Shown: piece by piece, positions 63,652 through 64,000 of the stretch
Numbering within the stretch: the stretch's first letter is position 1
How the letters are laid out: the number at the start of each line of letters is the position of its first letter
Program-made: the position numbers and the translations under genes
Notes under the pieces: generated by a model
Told to the model about the DNA's origin: nothing
Seen by the model: the letters and a program-made list of their open reading frames with translations, nothing else
The model's database searches: none
NCBI RefSeq assembly: GCF_002001045.1
Contig: NZ_MUNR01000012.1
Location: 62,001-126,000, forward strand
Direction: 5' to 3'
From: Rhodanobacter sp. C01
Lineage (GTDB): Bacteria > Pseudomonadota > Gammaproteobacteria > Xanthomonadales > Rhodanobacteraceae
DNA length: 64,000 nt

Positions 63652-64000
63652 TCAAGCGGTCTGAGCCCGCTCCAGCATCTGCTTGGCGTGTGCACGGGTT
63701 TCGCGGGTGATCTCGACGCCGCCAAGCATCCGTGCCAGTTCGTCGCGCCGACCGTTGCTATCCAGCTTCTCGATCTGTGTACGGGTGGAGTCACCATCGC
63801 TGTGCTTGGCCACGCGCAGATGGGCATGCCCTTGCGCAGCCACCTGCGGCAGATGGGTGACGCATAGCACCTGGCGCTGACCGCCTAGGGCGCGCAGCTT
63901 CTGCCCGACCACCTCGGCCACCGCGCCACCGATGCCGGTATCGACCTCGTCGAAGATCATGCTGCCGACGGTGTCCTTGCCAAGCGTGGCGACTTCGATG
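63652..64000 (-). CDS. recN: DNA repair protein RecN, C-terminal part (partial)
   Basis: The gene enters from the right edge; 115 codons are visible. SMIFDEVDTGIGGAVAEVVGQKLRALGGQRQVLCVTHLPQVAAQGHAHLRV is the Walker B plus D-loop and switch region of the SMC-like ATPase RecN, and the C-terminus continues to ARMLGGVEITRETRAHAKQML. RecN acts in double-strand-break repair. It is convergent with the response-regulator gene, 28 bp apart. Confidence 0.95.
   Translation of the reverse strand, partial: IEVATLGKDTVGSMIFDEVDTGIGGAVAEVVGQKLRALGGQRQVLCVTHLPQVAAQGHAHLRVAKHSDGDSTRTQIEKLDSNGRRDELARMLGGVEITRETRAHAKQMLERAQTA

Overview
The window reads as chromosomal DNA of a high-GC gammaproteobacterium of the Xanthomonadales, most likely family Rhodanobacteraceae (Rhodanobacter, Dyella, Frateuria, Luteibacter type). 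This is inferred from protein style and from gene neighbourhoods such as tpiA-secG-tRNA-Leu, bamE/fur divergent next to ratA-rnfH, and ssrA facing smpB. No species is assigned.

Layout. 1-664: serS 3' end, a membrane protein and tRNA-Ser(UGA). 665-4160: accessory patch with a restriction-endonuclease-like gene, a gene bracketed by GTCAG(A/G)GACA inverted repeats, and a C-type controller protein with recognisable C-boxes. 4165-21117: metabolic and transport genes: a MocR regulator, a barrel protein, SRPBCC and DUF72 proteins, an ArsR regulator with a Tat/lipoprotein hydrolase and two small enzymes, a retropepsin-TPR protein, a receiver, Nramp, CPA2 and DHA2 transporters, rnk, and two small genes under 45 codons. 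21250-36107: core block ligA-epmA-gloA2, aqpZ, an MFS transporter, sbcB, orn, folP, glmM, a 2OG oxygenase, an SDR, tpiA, secG, tRNA-Leu(GAG).

36108-39590: a small element at tRNA-Leu with a chimeric integrase-arm protein and hipBA, ended by an inverted copy of the tRNA 3' end. 39689-40797: a small gene and a LuxR-type response regulator. 41057-51660: a defence-type island with lower GC in places. It carries a three-gene operon (adenine methyltransferase, ParB-like protein, PD-(D/E)XK nuclease), a P63C-domain protein opposite two small genes (one a NYN nuclease) with a four-copy operator between them, a second large nuclease-domain protein, unknown genes and an IS1595-type transposase. 51784-64000: core genes rne, rluC, phhB, nfuA, two cytochromes c, ssrA/smpB, ratA, rnfH, bamE, fur, a UhpB/UhpA-like two-component pair and the 3' part of recN.

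The best candidate for an undescribed system is the methyltransferase-ParB-nuclease operon at 41057-44173. The best-supported regulatory observation is the C-protein gene at 3259-3537, whose upstream C-boxes mark it as a restriction-modification controller now separated from any methyltransferase.
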